From the NCBI RefSeq assembly GCF_007858535.1, contig NZ_CP040174.1, forward strand, positions 558,001 to 622,000: 64,000 nt of DNA, in the 5' to 3' direction. The stretch is from Arthrobacter sp. UKPF54-2. GTDB lineage: Bacteria; Actinomycetota; Actinomycetes; Actinomycetales; Micrococcaceae. Below the pieces are notes generated by a model. The model was not told the origin of the DNA and ran no database searches. It saw only the letters and a list, made by a program, of their open reading frames with translations. The position numbers and the translations under genes are program-made. Shown piece after piece: positions 8,539 through 17,086 of this stretch. Each line of letters opens with the position of its first letter. Positions within the stretch are counted from its first letter, which is position 1.

Positions 8539-8814
8539 TCACAGGCCCCCGAGCAGGGACGGAATCTTGGCGAACAGGTCGTTGGTGAAGGCGACCATCT
8601 CCGTGATCATCCAGTGCCCGCAGATCACCAGGGCCACCGCTACGGCGGCGAGTTTGGGCACGAAGGAGAGGGTGGCTTCCTGGAGCTGGGTGATGGACTG
8701 CAGGAGGGAGATTGCCAGGCCCACCACCAGCGCCGTCACCAGCACCGGGGCCGAGAGCTTGGCGGCCACGATCATGGCCTGGAGGCAGATGTCCAGGACG
8801 GCGTTGGCGTTCAT
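8539..8814 (-). CDS. fliQ: Flagellar export gate protein FliQ
   Basis: The protein has 91 residues with two hydrophobic helices, exactly the FliQ size. The family pattern is clear: SAPVLVTALVVGLAISLLQS, then TQLQEATLSFVPKLAAV in the loop before the second helix. The ATG at 8814 overlaps the fliP stop (ATGA), which fixes the start within a longer open frame. It packs around the FliP-FliR core of the export gate. Confidence 0.95.
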   Translation of the reverse strand: MNANAVLDICLQAMIVAAKLSAPVLVTALVVGLAISLLQSITQLQEATLSFVPKLAAVAVALVICGHWMITEMVAFTNDLFAKIPSLLGGL

Positions 8815-9641
8815 CCCGTGCCTGCGTAACTCTGGATCAGCGAGGTGATGATCAGGCCCCAGCCGTCCACCAGGATAAAGAGCAGGATCTTGAACGGCAG
8901 CGAAATCATGACCGGCGGGAGCATCATCATGCCCATGGACATCAGGGCCGCGGAGACGACGAGGTCGATCACGAGGAACGGGATGAAGATGACGAAACCG
9001 ATGATGAACGCCGCGCGGAGTTCGGAGATCATAAACGCCGGGATCAGGGTCTGCAGCGGCACCGACTCCGGGGTCTCCGGGTTCTCCATGCCGGCGGCGC
9101 GGGTCATCAGGGCGATGTCTTCCTCGCGGGTGTGCGCCAGCATAAAGTGCTGCAGCGGCCCCGAGCCGGCGCTGAGCGCCGCGTTGAAGTTGAGGGTTCC
9201 GTTCAGGTAGGGCTGCACGCCGATGGTGTTCATCTCGTTGATGACCGGCCACATCACAAAGATGGACAGGAACAGGGCCAGGCCCGCCAGCACCTGGTTG
9301 GGCGGGATGGAAGGCAGCGAGAGCGCGTTGCGGGTCATGGCGAGCACCACAAAGATTTTGGTGAACGAGGTCATCATCAGCAGCAGTGCGGGCGCCACGG
9401 ACAGCAGGGTGATCCCGATCAGGGTCAGGACCGCGGTGGAGGGCTTCCCGTCCATGCCGTTGATCTCAATGTTGACGCTGCCGGTGTCCGGGCTGGCCGG
9501 CGGGGTGGGCGGAACGGGCGGGATAGGCGCGGCGTGCCCGGCCGAGGCGGTCACCCACAGCAGCAGGACGGCGAGCAGCGCGGCGGCCAGGCCGAGAGCC
9601 AGGACCAGGGCGGGTCGGCGGGCGGTGAGGGGGCGGATCAA
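8811..9641 (-). CDS. fliP: Flagellar export gate protein FliP
   Basis: The protein has 276 residues. A cleavable N-terminal signal sequence (residues 1-38, ending ASAGHA) precedes a short Pro-rich segment, as in many FliP proteins. The conserved core follows: MMTSFTKIFVVLAMTRNALSL pattern near residue 90-110, PPNQVLAGLALFLSIFVM, and near the end the FLVIDLVVSAALMSMGMMMLPP family signature. It forms the pentameric export channel with FliQ and FliR. It overlaps fliO and fliQ by 4 nt each. Confidence 0.97.
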   Translation of the reverse strand: MIRPLTARRPALVLALGLAAALLAVLLLWVTASAGHAAPIPPVPPTPPASPDTGSVNIEINGMDGKPSTAVLTLIGITLLSVAPALLLMMTSFTKIFVVLAMTRNALSLPSIPPNQVLAGLALFLSIFVMWPVINEMNTIGVQPYLNGTLNFNAALSAGSGPLQHFMLAHTREEDIALMTRAAGMENPETPESVPLQTLIPAFMISELRAAFIIGFVIFIPFLVIDLVVSAALMSMGMMMLPPVMISLPFKILLFILVDGWGLIITSLIQSYAGTG

Positions 9642-10279
9642 TTGCGGCGTCCGCTCCTGAGAGCGGCAGCGGCCTGCTTCCAGGTGGAACCGGCCAGGAT
9701 TGACCCGTGCAGCGGCGGGTGCGCCGGGGCACCGGACCCGGTATCCCGTCCCGGGGTGGTCCGCCCCGGGGAGGTCCGGGCGTGGGAGTCGCGGTGGATG
9801 GAACTGCGGCGGGACAGCGGCAGCTCCTGAGCCGCACCGGTCCCGGGCTGGACGCCGGTGGCGTCGGCGGCCCGCCGGGCGGCGGCGGCGTCGGCGTCGG
9901 CGTCGTTCGCGGAAACGGCGTCGTTCGCGGAAGCGGAAGCGGAAGTGGAGGCGCCGGCGAGGATCTGGGCGAACGCGCCGGCGGCCCCGCCGCGGCGGGG
10001 CTCGGGGGCCAGATCTTCAAGGGCTTCTTCGGGGATATCGCCGGTGTGGAGGACGTTGACGGCGTGGTCGGTGACGCCGAGCAGGAAGCGGTGGCCGCCG
10101 GCGTCGACGACGACGACGGAGGCGCGCTGGCCGAGGCTTTGGCGGCTGACGACGCTCAGCGCGGCGTCAGCGCGGCGGCGTCCCGGGCCCTTGCCGAGAC
10201 GGCGTTGGAGCAACCAGATCAGGCCAAGCACCGCGCCCAGGGCTACGGCTACCCGCAGCCCAAGGATCAGCGAGTCCAT
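9638..10279 (-). CDS. fliO: Flagellar assembly protein FliO
   Basis: The protein has 213 residues. One hydrophobic helix (about residues 5-24) is followed by a small beta-rich domain (SVVSRQSLGQRASVVVVDAGGHRFLLGVT pattern, residues 42-70) typical of FliO, which helps assemble the FliP channel. The second half (about 100-213) is low complexity, rich in Ala, Ser, Asp and Arg, longer than usual and probably disordered. It abuts fliN with no gap and overlaps fliP by 4 nt. Confidence 0.87.
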   Translation of the reverse strand: MDSLILGLRVAVALGAVLGLIWLLQRRLGKGPGRRRADAALSVVSRQSLGQRASVVVVDAGGHRFLLGVTDHAVNVLHTGDIPEEALEDLAPEPRRGGAAGAFAQILAGASTSASASANDAVSANDADADAAAARRAADATGVQPGTGAAQELPLSRRSSIHRDSHARTSPGRTTPGRDTGSGAPAHPPLHGSILAGSTWKQAAAALRSGRRN

Positions 10280-11008
10280 TCAGCTGAGCCCCTCGGCCAC
10301 GTCGAGGATCCGGGTGATCCGCACGGCGTAGTCCTGGTCCAGGACCACAACCTCGCCGTGGGCGATCAGCCGGCCGTTGAGCAGCACGTCAGCCGGCGCG
10401 CCGGCGGAGCGGTCGAGTTCGATGATTTTGCCGGGTTCGAGCGAGAGCACGTCGCGGACCGACATGCGGGTGCGGCCGATCTCGACGGTCAGCGCCATCT
10501 CGATGTTGTTGATGCGGCCCAGCCGGCCGGCCACCGTGTCGCCGCCGCCGAAGAGGTCGCCCGCGCGGTCCTGGCTGGTGCCGTGTTCGCGCAGCCGGAC
10601 GGCAAACCAGGCCGCCGGGGCCGTGCCATCGGAGAGTTCGAAGACGGCGGTGTCCGGGTCCGAGAGCAGCCCGGAGGCATCGGATTCGCGCAGGTCGGAG
10701 AGCACGCCGGCGCCGAAGACGGAGCTGGCGCTTTCCATCGCCGGGCGGAGCACGTCGGTGACGGAGACGACGCCGAGCTGGCCGCCGGCCATGCCGCCGG
10801 CCGCTTCGTCCAGGAAGGTTCGGTCGCTGAGCATCAGGGCCAGGTCCGCGGTCACGGACCCGACGAAGGTCGCGGTGACGGCCTGCCGGGCGTAGGGGGC
10901 CGCGGCGCGGGCTGGGACCAGGGCAACAACCTTCAGGGCCACCGGGCTCGGCAGCTCCTCAACAAGCCGTTCCGCCGACGATTCGTGCTTGGTCAGGGTG
11001 ATGCTCAT
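10280..11008 (-). CDS. fliN: Flagellar motor switch protein FliN (extended, FliY-like)
   Basis: The protein has 242 residues, longer than the 130-140 of enteric FliN. The C-terminal 80 residues are the SpoA/FliN domain (MALTVEIGRTRMSVRDVLSL, then GKIIELDRSAGAPADVLLNG, then LIAHGEVVVLDQDYAVRI). The first 150 residues form an extra domain with hydrophobic patches reminiscent of CheC/FliY, but I see no clear phosphatase motif. It belongs to the C-ring and sets rotation sense with FliM and FliG. The ATG at 11008 overlaps the fliM stop (ATGA). Confidence 0.9.
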   Translation of the reverse strand: MSITLTKHESSAERLVEELPSPVALKVVALVPARAAAPYARQAVTATFVGSVTADLALMLSDRTFLDEAAGGMAGGQLGVVSVTDVLRPAMESASSVFGAGVLSDLRESDASGLLSDPDTAVFELSDGTAPAAWFAVRLREHGTSQDRAGDLFGGGDTVAGRLGRINNIEMALTVEIGRTRMSVRDVLSLEPGKIIELDRSAGAPADVLLNGRLIAHGEVVVLDQDYAVRITRILDVAEGLS

Positions 11009-11910
11009 TGGTTGTTCTCCTCGATTGTGACAATGACGGCAGCGGCCCGGGACCCGTTGCGGGCCGGGGCGGCGGTGGCCAGCCTCGTGCCGTCCAAGGT
11101 GAGGTCGAAGGGCCGGTTTTCCAGGTGCGGGAGGGTCAGGACGTCCCCGACCGCGAGGCCCAGGACCTGGCTGGGCGTGACGTACGACGTCGAGAGCCGG
11201 ACCGAGAGTTCCACCGGAACGCGCTCCAGCTGGGAACTGACGCGGGCGGCGGCGTCGCCGCGGTTGTCCGTCGGGTTGACCTTCTTCAGCCGTCCCAGCA
11301 GGATGCCCGCGGGGACCGCCAGGGTGGCGGGGGCGCTGATGTTGCCGACGTTGATGGTGAACGCGGCGACGATCATCAGTTCGCTGGGCGCTGCGGCCTG
11401 CGCGAACTGGGAGTTGTACTGGACAGTGTCCACGCGGATGGTTTCGCTCAGCAGCGGCCCGAGCGAGTAGCCGAGGTCTTCGAGGGCCTCGTCCATGAGC
11501 CCCTTGACCAGGGCCTGTTCGATCTGGGTGAACTTCCGGTCCGGCATCACCGTGTCCGTCGAGGCGCCGAGCATCCGGTTGATCCAGCCCAGGGCCGAGG
11601 GGGCGGGGAACTGCACTACGAGCTTGGCGTCGTGGGCCTCGACGGTGCACAGGACCATCGCGGTCACGGCCGGCAGGGAGGCTGCGTACTCGTCGTAGCT
11701 CTGCATGCCGACGTCGTCGAGCCGGACCACGGATTTCACCCGGACCTTGGCGGTCAGCTGGGTTCCCCACTGGCGGGCGAAGGTTTCGAAGGCGAGTTCC
11801 AGGACGCGGCTGTGCTCTCGCGCCAGCGTCGCGGGACGCCGGAAGTCATAGACGCTGACGGTCCGCTCCCGTACCACTTCCCGCTCATCCAGAACACTCA
11901 CGGTTGCCAC
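11005..11910 (-). CDS. fliM: Flagellar motor switch protein FliM, short N-terminus
   Basis: The chain has about 301 residues from GTG 11910 (GTG 11901 is the alternative). The middle domain (ASLPAVTAMVLCTVEAHDAKLVVQF pattern, then a GASTDTVMPDRKFTQIEQAL stretch) and the C-terminal SpoA-like domain (PVELSVRLSTSYVTPSQVLGLAVGDVL) are clear. The N-terminus begins VSVLDEREVVRERTVSVYDF and lacks the EIDALL-type CheY-binding peptide seen in most FliM. Upstream in-frame sequence lies inside motB and looks like a GC-rich shadow. A weak start region and a 38-nt gap after motB leave the start uncertain. Confidence 0.9.
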   Translation of the reverse strand: MATVSVLDEREVVRERTVSVYDFRRPATLAREHSRVLELAFETFARQWGTQLTAKVRVKSVVRLDDVGMQSYDEYAASLPAVTAMVLCTVEAHDAKLVVQFPAPSALGWINRMLGASTDTVMPDRKFTQIEQALVKGLMDEALEDLGYSLGPLLSETIRVDTVQYNSQFAQAAAPSELMIVAAFTINVGNISAPATLAVPAGILLGRLKKVNPTDNRGDAAARVSSQLERVPVELSVRLSTSYVTPSQVLGLAVGDVLTLPHLENRPFDLTLDGTRLATAAPARNGSRAAAVIVTIEENNQ

Positions 11911-11948
11911 TATCGGCAAGGGATCCGCGGCCGTAAGGCGTCCGCCAG

Positions 11949-12776
11949 CTATTTCTGGCTGAGCTTCAGCGCCTCGGGAATGAGGGCCCGGACGACGTCG
12001 GGCTTGTCCGAAATCACCACAATGTCCACCCGCCGGTTCCGTTCCATCAGTTCCGGGGTGGAATCGTCGTTGACTTGCCGCGCGGAACCGAACGCCACAG
12101 CGCCGATCTGCCCCGGCGGGATCCCGCCGCGGTCCACCATGTAGCGCAGCACGTTGACCGCGCGGGCCGAGGACAGCTCCCAGGTGGACGGGTAGGCGGT
12201 GATGCCGTTGGCGGCGTGGCCTTCCACCATGATTTCCAGGGCTGCCGGGCCGAGGATGGGCGAGATGATTTGCAGCACGTGGGAGGCCCGGTCGGTGAGT
12301 TCGGGCCGGTCCGCGGCGAAGAACGCCTGGGAGCCGACCAGTTTGACAGTCAGGCCGCGCTGGTCGATCTGGAATTCGACGTTGTCGCTGAGCCCGGCTT
12401 CGGCCAGGCCGGCCTTCATTTTCGCTTCCAGTTCCCGGAGCCGGTCGACCTCCTTTTTGGCTTCCTCGAGGGCTGCCTGCGTGGCCGGGTTTCCCGGAGC
12501 CGGGACGGCGGCGAAGGCTTCGAGGTTCTTGTCCACGAGTTCGGGCGGGACCACGGTGCCCGATGCCGTGTCCACGGTCTCCGAGGCGACGGCACCGAAT
12601 CCGGTGGCAAGGGAGTTGCGGAGTTTCTCGAACTTGTTCGCGTCGACCGTGGACATGGCGTACAGGACGATGAACAGGCACATCAGCACGGTGACCATGT
12701 CCATATAGGACGCCATCCAGCGCTCGTCGACGTGGTGCGCTTCGGGTTTCTTGCGCGGACGACGTCGGCCGCTCAC
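11949..12776 (-). CDS. motB: Flagellar stator protein MotB
   Basis: The protein has 275 residues from GTG 12776, which overlaps the motA stop as GTGA. After a very basic N-terminus (GRRRPRKKP) comes WMASYMDMVTVLMCLFIVLY: a single membrane helix whose Asp (residue 26) is the ion-carrying residue. A plug/linker region follows, then the OmpA-like peptidoglycan-binding domain (MVEGHAANG... SSARAVNVLRYM... NRRVDIVV, about 175-260). Together with MotA it anchors the stator to the wall and drives rotation. The ion, H+ or Na+, cannot be decided from sequence alone. Confidence 0.96.
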   Translation of the reverse strand: MSGRRRPRKKPEAHHVDERWMASYMDMVTVLMCLFIVLYAMSTVDANKFEKLRNSLATGFGAVASETVDTASGTVVPPELVDKNLEAFAAVPAPGNPATQAALEEAKKEVDRLRELEAKMKAGLAEAGLSDNVEFQIDQRGLTVKLVGSQAFFAADRPELTDRASHVLQIISPILGPAALEIMVEGHAANGITAYPSTWELSSARAVNVLRYMVDRGGIPPGQIGAVAFGSARQVNDDSTPELMERNRRVDIVVISDKPDVVRALIPEALKLSQK

Positions 12777-13594
12777 GCGGCCGCGTCCATCGGCTCCGCA
12801 GAGTCGTCCCCGCTGGGCGCCTTCCGGCCCTTCTCGGCGCTCTTGAGCTGGTGTTCGGGGACCATGGAGCGGAGCCGTTCGGCCAGCAGCAGCGGCTGGG
12901 CGCCGGACTGCACGGCGAGCATGCCCTCCATCACGAGCGTCATGCGTTCGATGTCCAGCTCGGAGAGCCTGGCCAGGCGCGAACTGAACGGCAGCCAGAT
13001 GAAGTTGGCAGAGAGCAGGCCCCACAGGGTTGCGACGAACGCGGCGGCGATCATGTGCCCCAGTTCGTCCGGCTTGGAAAGGTTTTCCAGGACGTGGGTC
13101 AGCGAGACGACGGTTCCAACAATGCCGACGGTGGGCGCGTAGCCGCCGAGGCTGGCGAAGAACTTTGAGGAGGCATGGTCGCTGCGGGACTTGGTGTCAA
13201 TCTCGTCCTCCATCTGCATCCGGAGGTCCTCGGCGTCGGTGCCGTCGGCGATGTTTTGCAGGGCGCGGGCAAGGAAGGGGTCTTTGACACTGGTCGCTTC
13301 CTCCTCGAGGGAGAGCAGACCCTCGGCGCGTGCCTTCTCAGCAAAGCGGACCATCTGGTCGATGCTTTCCTGCGGCTTCGATGTTTTGCCCATGAACATT
13401 GCCGGCACAGACTTGAACGCCTGGATGACGTCCTTGAGGGTGTTGCCGGCCAGCCCGATGGCCAGGGTTGCCCCGAAGACCAGGACCAGGGGCCCGGGCA
13501 GCAGCAGGGAGGTGATGCTGCCGCCTTCAATGAGCACCATGGTGATGACAGACCCGAAGGCCAGGAGCAGTCCAATGATTGTTGCGGGATCCAT
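12773..13594 (-). CDS. motA: Flagellar stator protein MotA
   Basis: The protein has 273 residues with four hydrophobic helices in the MotA order: two near the N-terminus (residues 5-50) and two near 150-205. The conserved cytoplasmic loop and the third-helix region (GGYAPTVGIVGTVVSLTHVLENL) are intact, with the functional Pro residues present. The charged loop that contacts FliG lies around residues 65-130. It starts 3 nt after flbD and overlaps motB. Confidence 0.96.
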   Translation of the reverse strand: MDPATIIGLLLAFGSVITMVLIEGGSITSLLLPGPLVLVFGATLAIGLAGNTLKDVIQAFKSVPAMFMGKTSKPQESIDQMVRFAEKARAEGLLSLEEEATSVKDPFLARALQNIADGTDAEDLRMQMEDEIDTKSRSDHASSKFFASLGGYAPTVGIVGTVVSLTHVLENLSKPDELGHMIAAAFVATLWGLLSANFIWLPFSSRLARLSELDIERMTLVMEGMLAVQSGAQPLLLAERLRSMVPEHQLKSAEKGRKAPSGDDSAEPMDAAA

Positions 13595-13597
13595 GGC

Positions 13598-13885
13598 TTA
13601 CTTCCTCGGTGATTCAGGTGCAGGGGCGCCGGACTCGTCATCCGGTCCGGCCGGCGGGACCAAGCTCAACGGGTACCCGGTGACCGCGGGAAAGTTCCGC
13701 GCCTTGCTCAGCACATAGGCGCGGTACTCGGCGATCATCTCGACCACCTCGGCGAGGCTTTCAAGCACCACGTAGGCGGCGCCGTCGAGCGTGACCAGGT
13801 GGGTGTCCGGGCTCTCGTGGATCCGTTCGATCAGGTCCGGATTGACCGCGAAGCGCGTTCCGTTGAGGCGTGTGACAACGATCAT
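13598..13885 (-). CDS. flbD: Swarming motility / FlbD family protein
   Basis: The protein has 95 residues. The N-terminal 60 residues match the FlbD family: MIVVTRLNGTRFAVNPDLIE, then HLVTLDGAAYVVLES and EVVEMIAEYRAYVL. This small protein is found in Gram-positive flagellar operons between flgE and motA; its exact role is unclear. The tail from about residue 65 is Pro-rich and variable. It is the first gene of the second flagellar operon and has its own sigma-28 promoter (13952-13978), needed because a P450 gene separates it from flgE. Confidence 0.9.
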   Translation of the reverse strand: MIVVTRLNGTRFAVNPDLIERIHESPDTHLVTLDGAAYVVLESLAEVVEMIAEYRAYVLSKARNFPAVTGYPLSLVPPAGPDDESGAPAPESPRK

Positions 13886-13951
13886 GGGCCGATTCTGCTC
13901 TGGGGACTGCCCGGCTGTGGGCCGGGCGGCGGGATGGGTGTTCTCCCCTTA

Positions 13952-13978
13952 CTGTCGGCTGCGGGCACGCTTTCGTTA
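13952..13978 (-). promoter_or_regulatory. Sigma-28 promoter for flbD-motAB-fliMNOPQR-flhBA-csrA
   Basis: On the minus strand TAACGAAA (13978-13971), 11 nt, then GCCGACAG (13959-13952) matches the sigma-28 layout TAAAGTTT-N11-GCCGATAA with conserved TAA-G and GCCGA-A positions. The distance to the flbD ATG is about 60 nt. The 334-nt interval 13886-14219 otherwise holds only the upstream region of the divergent P450, where I see no clear promoter. Confidence 0.75.
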
Positions 13979-14219
13979 GGCACCCCGCCGGCCGCCGTCC
14001 GCGGCCGTGAGCCTGAGTCCGTGGGCCAGCGGCCGGAACCGGCCGGATCTACCTGCGGCCGCCTAGTGCGGGGCCCGTTGCACAGGACTAGGGTGGAAGC
14101 CAGCGGGGCCGCGCGGCCCGCCCCGTTTTACCTGGCCCGACGCGGTTGGCTGGCCGCCGGTCCACGGTCACCACCCCTTGCCCCGACCACGGCCGCCTGC
14201 CCCAGGAGGAGGGCGCGCC

Positions 14220-15380
14220 ATGCCGACCTTTCCAGCTCTCGAACAGCCGCTGAACCCGTTTCCGCACTATGAAGCGATGCGCCGCAGCGATCCGGTTTTT
14301 CAGGATCAGGACACCGGAGCTTGGCACGTCTTCGGCTATCAGGACGTGCAGCGTGTCCTGTCCGACCACGCCACGTATTCTTCCCGGTTCGGCGGGGACA
14401 ATCCCTCCGAGACCGGCCAGCTCTTCGCGGCCAGCCTGATTAACACTGATCCGCCGCGGCACCGCCAACTGCGTTCGCTGGTGACCCAGGCGTTCACGCC
14501 GCGGGCCGTCGACGCGCTCGCCCCGCGCATCTCGGCGCTCACGGCGGAGCTGCTGGACCCCGTGGTGCCCGCTGGCAGCACCGACCTGATCAAACAGCTT
14601 GCCTACCCGCTCCCGGTGATCGTGATCGCCGAACTGATGGGCATCCCGGCCGAGGACCGGGACCGGTTCAAGCAGTGGTCTGACGTGATCGTGAGCCAAA
14701 GTCCGGGTGCCGGGGAGGACCATTCCTCCGGCAACCGGGAGATGGCCGAGTATTTCCTGGCCATGATCGAAGAGCGGCGGCAGCGGCCCGGCGATGACCT
14801 GATCAGCAGCCTCCTTAGGGCGGAGATCGATGGGCAGAGGCTCAGCATCATGGAGCTGCTGGGGTTCTGCACCCTCCTGCTGGTCGCGGGCAACGAAACC
14901 ACCACCAACCTGATCGGCAACGCCGTGCTGTGCTTCACCGAGGTGCCGGGCACAGCGGAGCGGCTGGCAGCCGAGCCGGAGCTGCTTCCCCCGGCAATCG
15001 AGGAGGTGCTCCGCTACCGCTCCCCCGTCCAGTCGATGTACCGGGTGGCCGCCGTGGACGCAGAGCTGCACGGCCGGCCGATCCCTGCGGGATCCCCGAT
15101 CGTGGCCTGGATCGGCTCGGCAAACCGCGATGGGCACCAGTTTCCGCACCCTGACCAGTTCGACGTCGGCCGCTCGCCGAACCGCCACCTCGCCTTCGGG
15201 CAGGGCATCCACTTTTGCCTCGGGGCACCGTTGGCCCGTCTCGAAGCGAAAATCGCCCTGCGGGCCGTGCTCTCCCGGCTGCCAGGACTTGCCATGGAAC
15301 CGGGGGCGCAGCTGGAGCGGATGGACAGCACAATCGTCCTCGGAGTGAAAGAGCTTCCCGTGTGCTGGCAGGCCGCCTGA
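14220..15380 (+). CDS. Cytochrome P450
   Basis: The protein has 386 residues, a normal soluble bacterial class I P450. The oxygen-activation motif in helix I (VAGNETTTNL, about 235), the ExxR motif (EEVLRYRSP, about 270) and the heme-ligand loop FGQGIHFCLG (Cys about 333) are all intact. It should hydroxylate an organic substrate with electrons from a ferredoxin; no redox partner is encoded nearby. ATG 14220 follows GGAGGA with good spacing and is preferred over ATG 14178. It stands on the plus strand between flbD and flgE, splitting the flagellar operon, and converges on flgE. Confidence 0.95.
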   Translation: MPTFPALEQPLNPFPHYEAMRRSDPVFQDQDTGAWHVFGYQDVQRVLSDHATYSSRFGGDNPSETGQLFAASLINTDPPRHRQLRSLVTQAFTPRAVDALAPRISALTAELLDPVVPAGSTDLIKQLAYPLPVIVIAELMGIPAEDRDRFKQWSDVIVSQSPGAGEDHSSGNREMAEYFLAMIEERRQRPGDDLISSLLRAEIDGQRLSIMELLGFCTLLLVAGNETTTNLIGNAVLCFTEVPGTAERLAAEPELLPPAIEEVLRYRSPVQSMYRVAAVDAELHGRPIPAGSPIVAWIGSANRDGHQFPHPDQFDVGRSPNRHLAFGQGIHFCLGAPLARLEAKIALRAVLSRLPGLAMEPGAQLERMDSTIVLGVKELPVCWQAA

Positions 15381-15431
15381 GCGCCGCAACCCGGCCCCGG
15401 GCCGCCCGACAGGGCAACCCCGGTGGTGGTA

Positions 15432-16604
15432 CTAGCGCTTGAGGTTGCCGAGTTCCTGCAGGACCTCGTCGGAGGTGGTGATGATGCGGGCGTTGGCCTG
15501 GAAGCCGCGCTGGGCGACGATCAGGTTGGTGAACTCCTGGGAGAGGTCCACGTTGGACATTTCCAGCGAGCCGCCGGCCAGGGTGCCGATGCCGGGGTCG
15601 CCGGCTGCACCCAGCTGGACGTTGCCGGAGTTGGCAGTGGCGACGTAGGAGGAGCCGCCGGCTTTCTCCAGGCCGGCCGGGTTGGTGAACTTGGCCAGCG
15701 CAATCTTTGCCAGGACCTGCTTGGTGCCGTTGCTGAAGGAGCCGATCAGGGAGCCGTCGTTACCGAGGGTGAAGGACTCCAGCTTGCCGGCCGCCGAACC
15801 GTTCTGGCCTGCAACAGTCAGGGAGCTCATGCCGGCGTAGCCGGAAACCTGGGACAGGTCCACATCGATACCGCTCACGCTGAGGGGTCCGCTAGCCACC
15901 AGTTTCCCCCCGATACCGGGAGTGAGCGTGCCGACTGTCGACGTGGTTCCCCCGTCCGTTGCCGTAACGTCCCAGTCCGTACCGTTACGCACGAAACTCA
16001 GGGTTATATCGCGGGCAGTACCCACGGCGTCATAAACCTTAACTACACGATCCAAAGTGCCAGTGGCGCCGTCGGCGGGCAGGTTGCCGTCCAGCGTGAC
16101 CTTGGTGGTGGGGGTCGCGATCATCGTGTTGGGGTTGAGCGTGATGTCGCCGATGGCACCGGCCTGGTTGACCTTGCCGTTGTTGTCGGCGGTCCAGCCC
16201 TGCAGGATGCCGCCGTCGGGGCTGACCAGCTGGCTGGCGGCGTCGAACGTCATGGAACCGGCGCGGGTGAAGAGCTGCTGGCCGCCCTTGCTTGTGACGA
16301 AAAAGCCGTCGCCGGAGATCATCATGTCCGTGGCTCGGCCGGTGCTCTGCGAGGAGCCCTGGGCGAAGTTGGTGCTGACGCCGGCGACGCGGACGCCGAG
16401 GCCGATCTGCGCCGGGTTGCTGCCGCCGGACTCGCCCTGCGGCGCGGAGGCGCCCTGGGTCATCTGCGAGAGTGTGTCCTGGAACTGGGTGGAGGAGGCC
16501 TTGAAGCCGGCCGTGTTGACGTTGGCGATGTTGTTGCCGGTGACGTCCAGCATGGTCTGGTGGGCACGGAGGCCGGAGATTCCGGAGTACAGCGAGCGGA
16601 GCAT
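15432..16604 (-). CDS. flgE: Flagellar hook protein FlgE
   Basis: The protein has 390 residues. The N-terminal rod/hook signature (SLYSGISGLRAHQTMLDVTGNNIANVNTAGFK, residues 5-36) and the matching C-terminal coil (SNVDLSQEFTNLIVAQRGFQANARIITT) are intact. The middle is a Gly/Thr/Ser-rich variable domain. It polymerises into the hook with FlgD as cap and FliK as ruler. It is the last gene of the flgB operon, 30 nt after flgD. No separate flgF or flgG rod gene is seen in the window. Confidence 0.96.
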   Translation of the reverse strand: MLRSLYSGISGLRAHQTMLDVTGNNIANVNTAGFKASSTQFQDTLSQMTQGASAPQGESGGSNPAQIGLGVRVAGVSTNFAQGSSQSTGRATDMMISGDGFFVTSKGGQQLFTRAGSMTFDAASQLVSPDGGILQGWTADNNGKVNQAGAIGDITLNPNTMIATPTTKVTLDGNLPADGATGTLDRVVKVYDAVGTARDITLSFVRNGTDWDVTATDGGTTSTVGTLTPGIGGKLVASGPLSVSGIDVDLSQVSGYAGMSSLTVAGQNGSAAGKLESFTLGNDGSLIGSFSNGTKQVLAKIALAKFTNPAGLEKAGGSSYVATANSGNVQLGAAGDPGIGTLAGGSLEMSNVDLSQEFTNLIVAQRGFQANARIITTSDEVLQELGNLKR

Positions 16605-16634
16605 GGGAACTGCCTTTCTTCGGGAGGAAACTGG

Positions 16635-17069
16635 TTAGGAAGCGGCCGGCGCGGTCAGGCCGGTAATGGAGTCGAGGGGGACGGACAGGTCGCCGACCCT
16701 GACGGTCGGTACTGCGCCGGCGAAGGACACCGAGCTGGCGATGCCGGTGCCGGTGGTGCCGTCGGCCAGCGTGTATCCCACGGAGTGGCCAATCAGCTGT
16801 GAGGCGGCGGAGCGCATCTGGAGGGAGAATCCTTCCTTGCTGTTGCTGGTCAGCTCGGTCATTTTTTCCATCATGGAGAGCTGGATGGTCTGGGCCATCA
16901 TCTGGTTCGTGTCCATCGGGGCGCTCGGGTTCTGGTTCTTGAGCTGCGCCACGAGGAGCGACATGAACACGTTGGCATCGATCGTCTGCACGGGGGCCCG
17001 GACGGCAGCAGCCTGCGGGGTCGTCCCCGTGGCCGTGACCGGCTGGGGGGCGATGGGCTGGATAGTCAT
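16635..17069 (-). CDS. flgD: Hook cap / hook assembly protein FlgD
   Basis: The protein has 144 residues, short as in Gram-positive FlgD. The conserved N-terminal block is clear (FMSLLVAQLKNQNPSAPMDTNQMMAQTIQLSMMEKM pattern, residues 35-70), followed by a small domain ending in a beta-rich tail. It caps the growing hook during FlgE polymerisation. It lies between fliK (17-nt gap) and flgE (30-nt gap). Confidence 0.94.
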   Translation of the reverse strand: MTIQPIAPQPVTATGTTPQAAAVRAPVQTIDANVFMSLLVAQLKNQNPSAPMDTNQMMAQTIQLSMMEKMTELTSNSKEGFSLQMRSAASQLIGHSVGYTLADGTTGTGIASSVSFAGAVPTVRVGDLSVPLDSITGLTAPAAS

Positions 17070-17086
17070 AGCTGGGTTCCTTCGTG

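Noticed and set aside
11911..11918. GCCGATAG on the minus strand just before the fliM GTG
   Set aside because: The region 11 nt upstream reads TTACGGCC, a poor -35, and transcription would start inside the start codon region. Chance or a very weak site.
11911..12681. Long N-terminal extension of FliM
   Set aside because: The frame runs antiparallel in codon phase through motB, is Arg/Gly/Pro-rich, and the FliM homology begins only after about 11901-11910.
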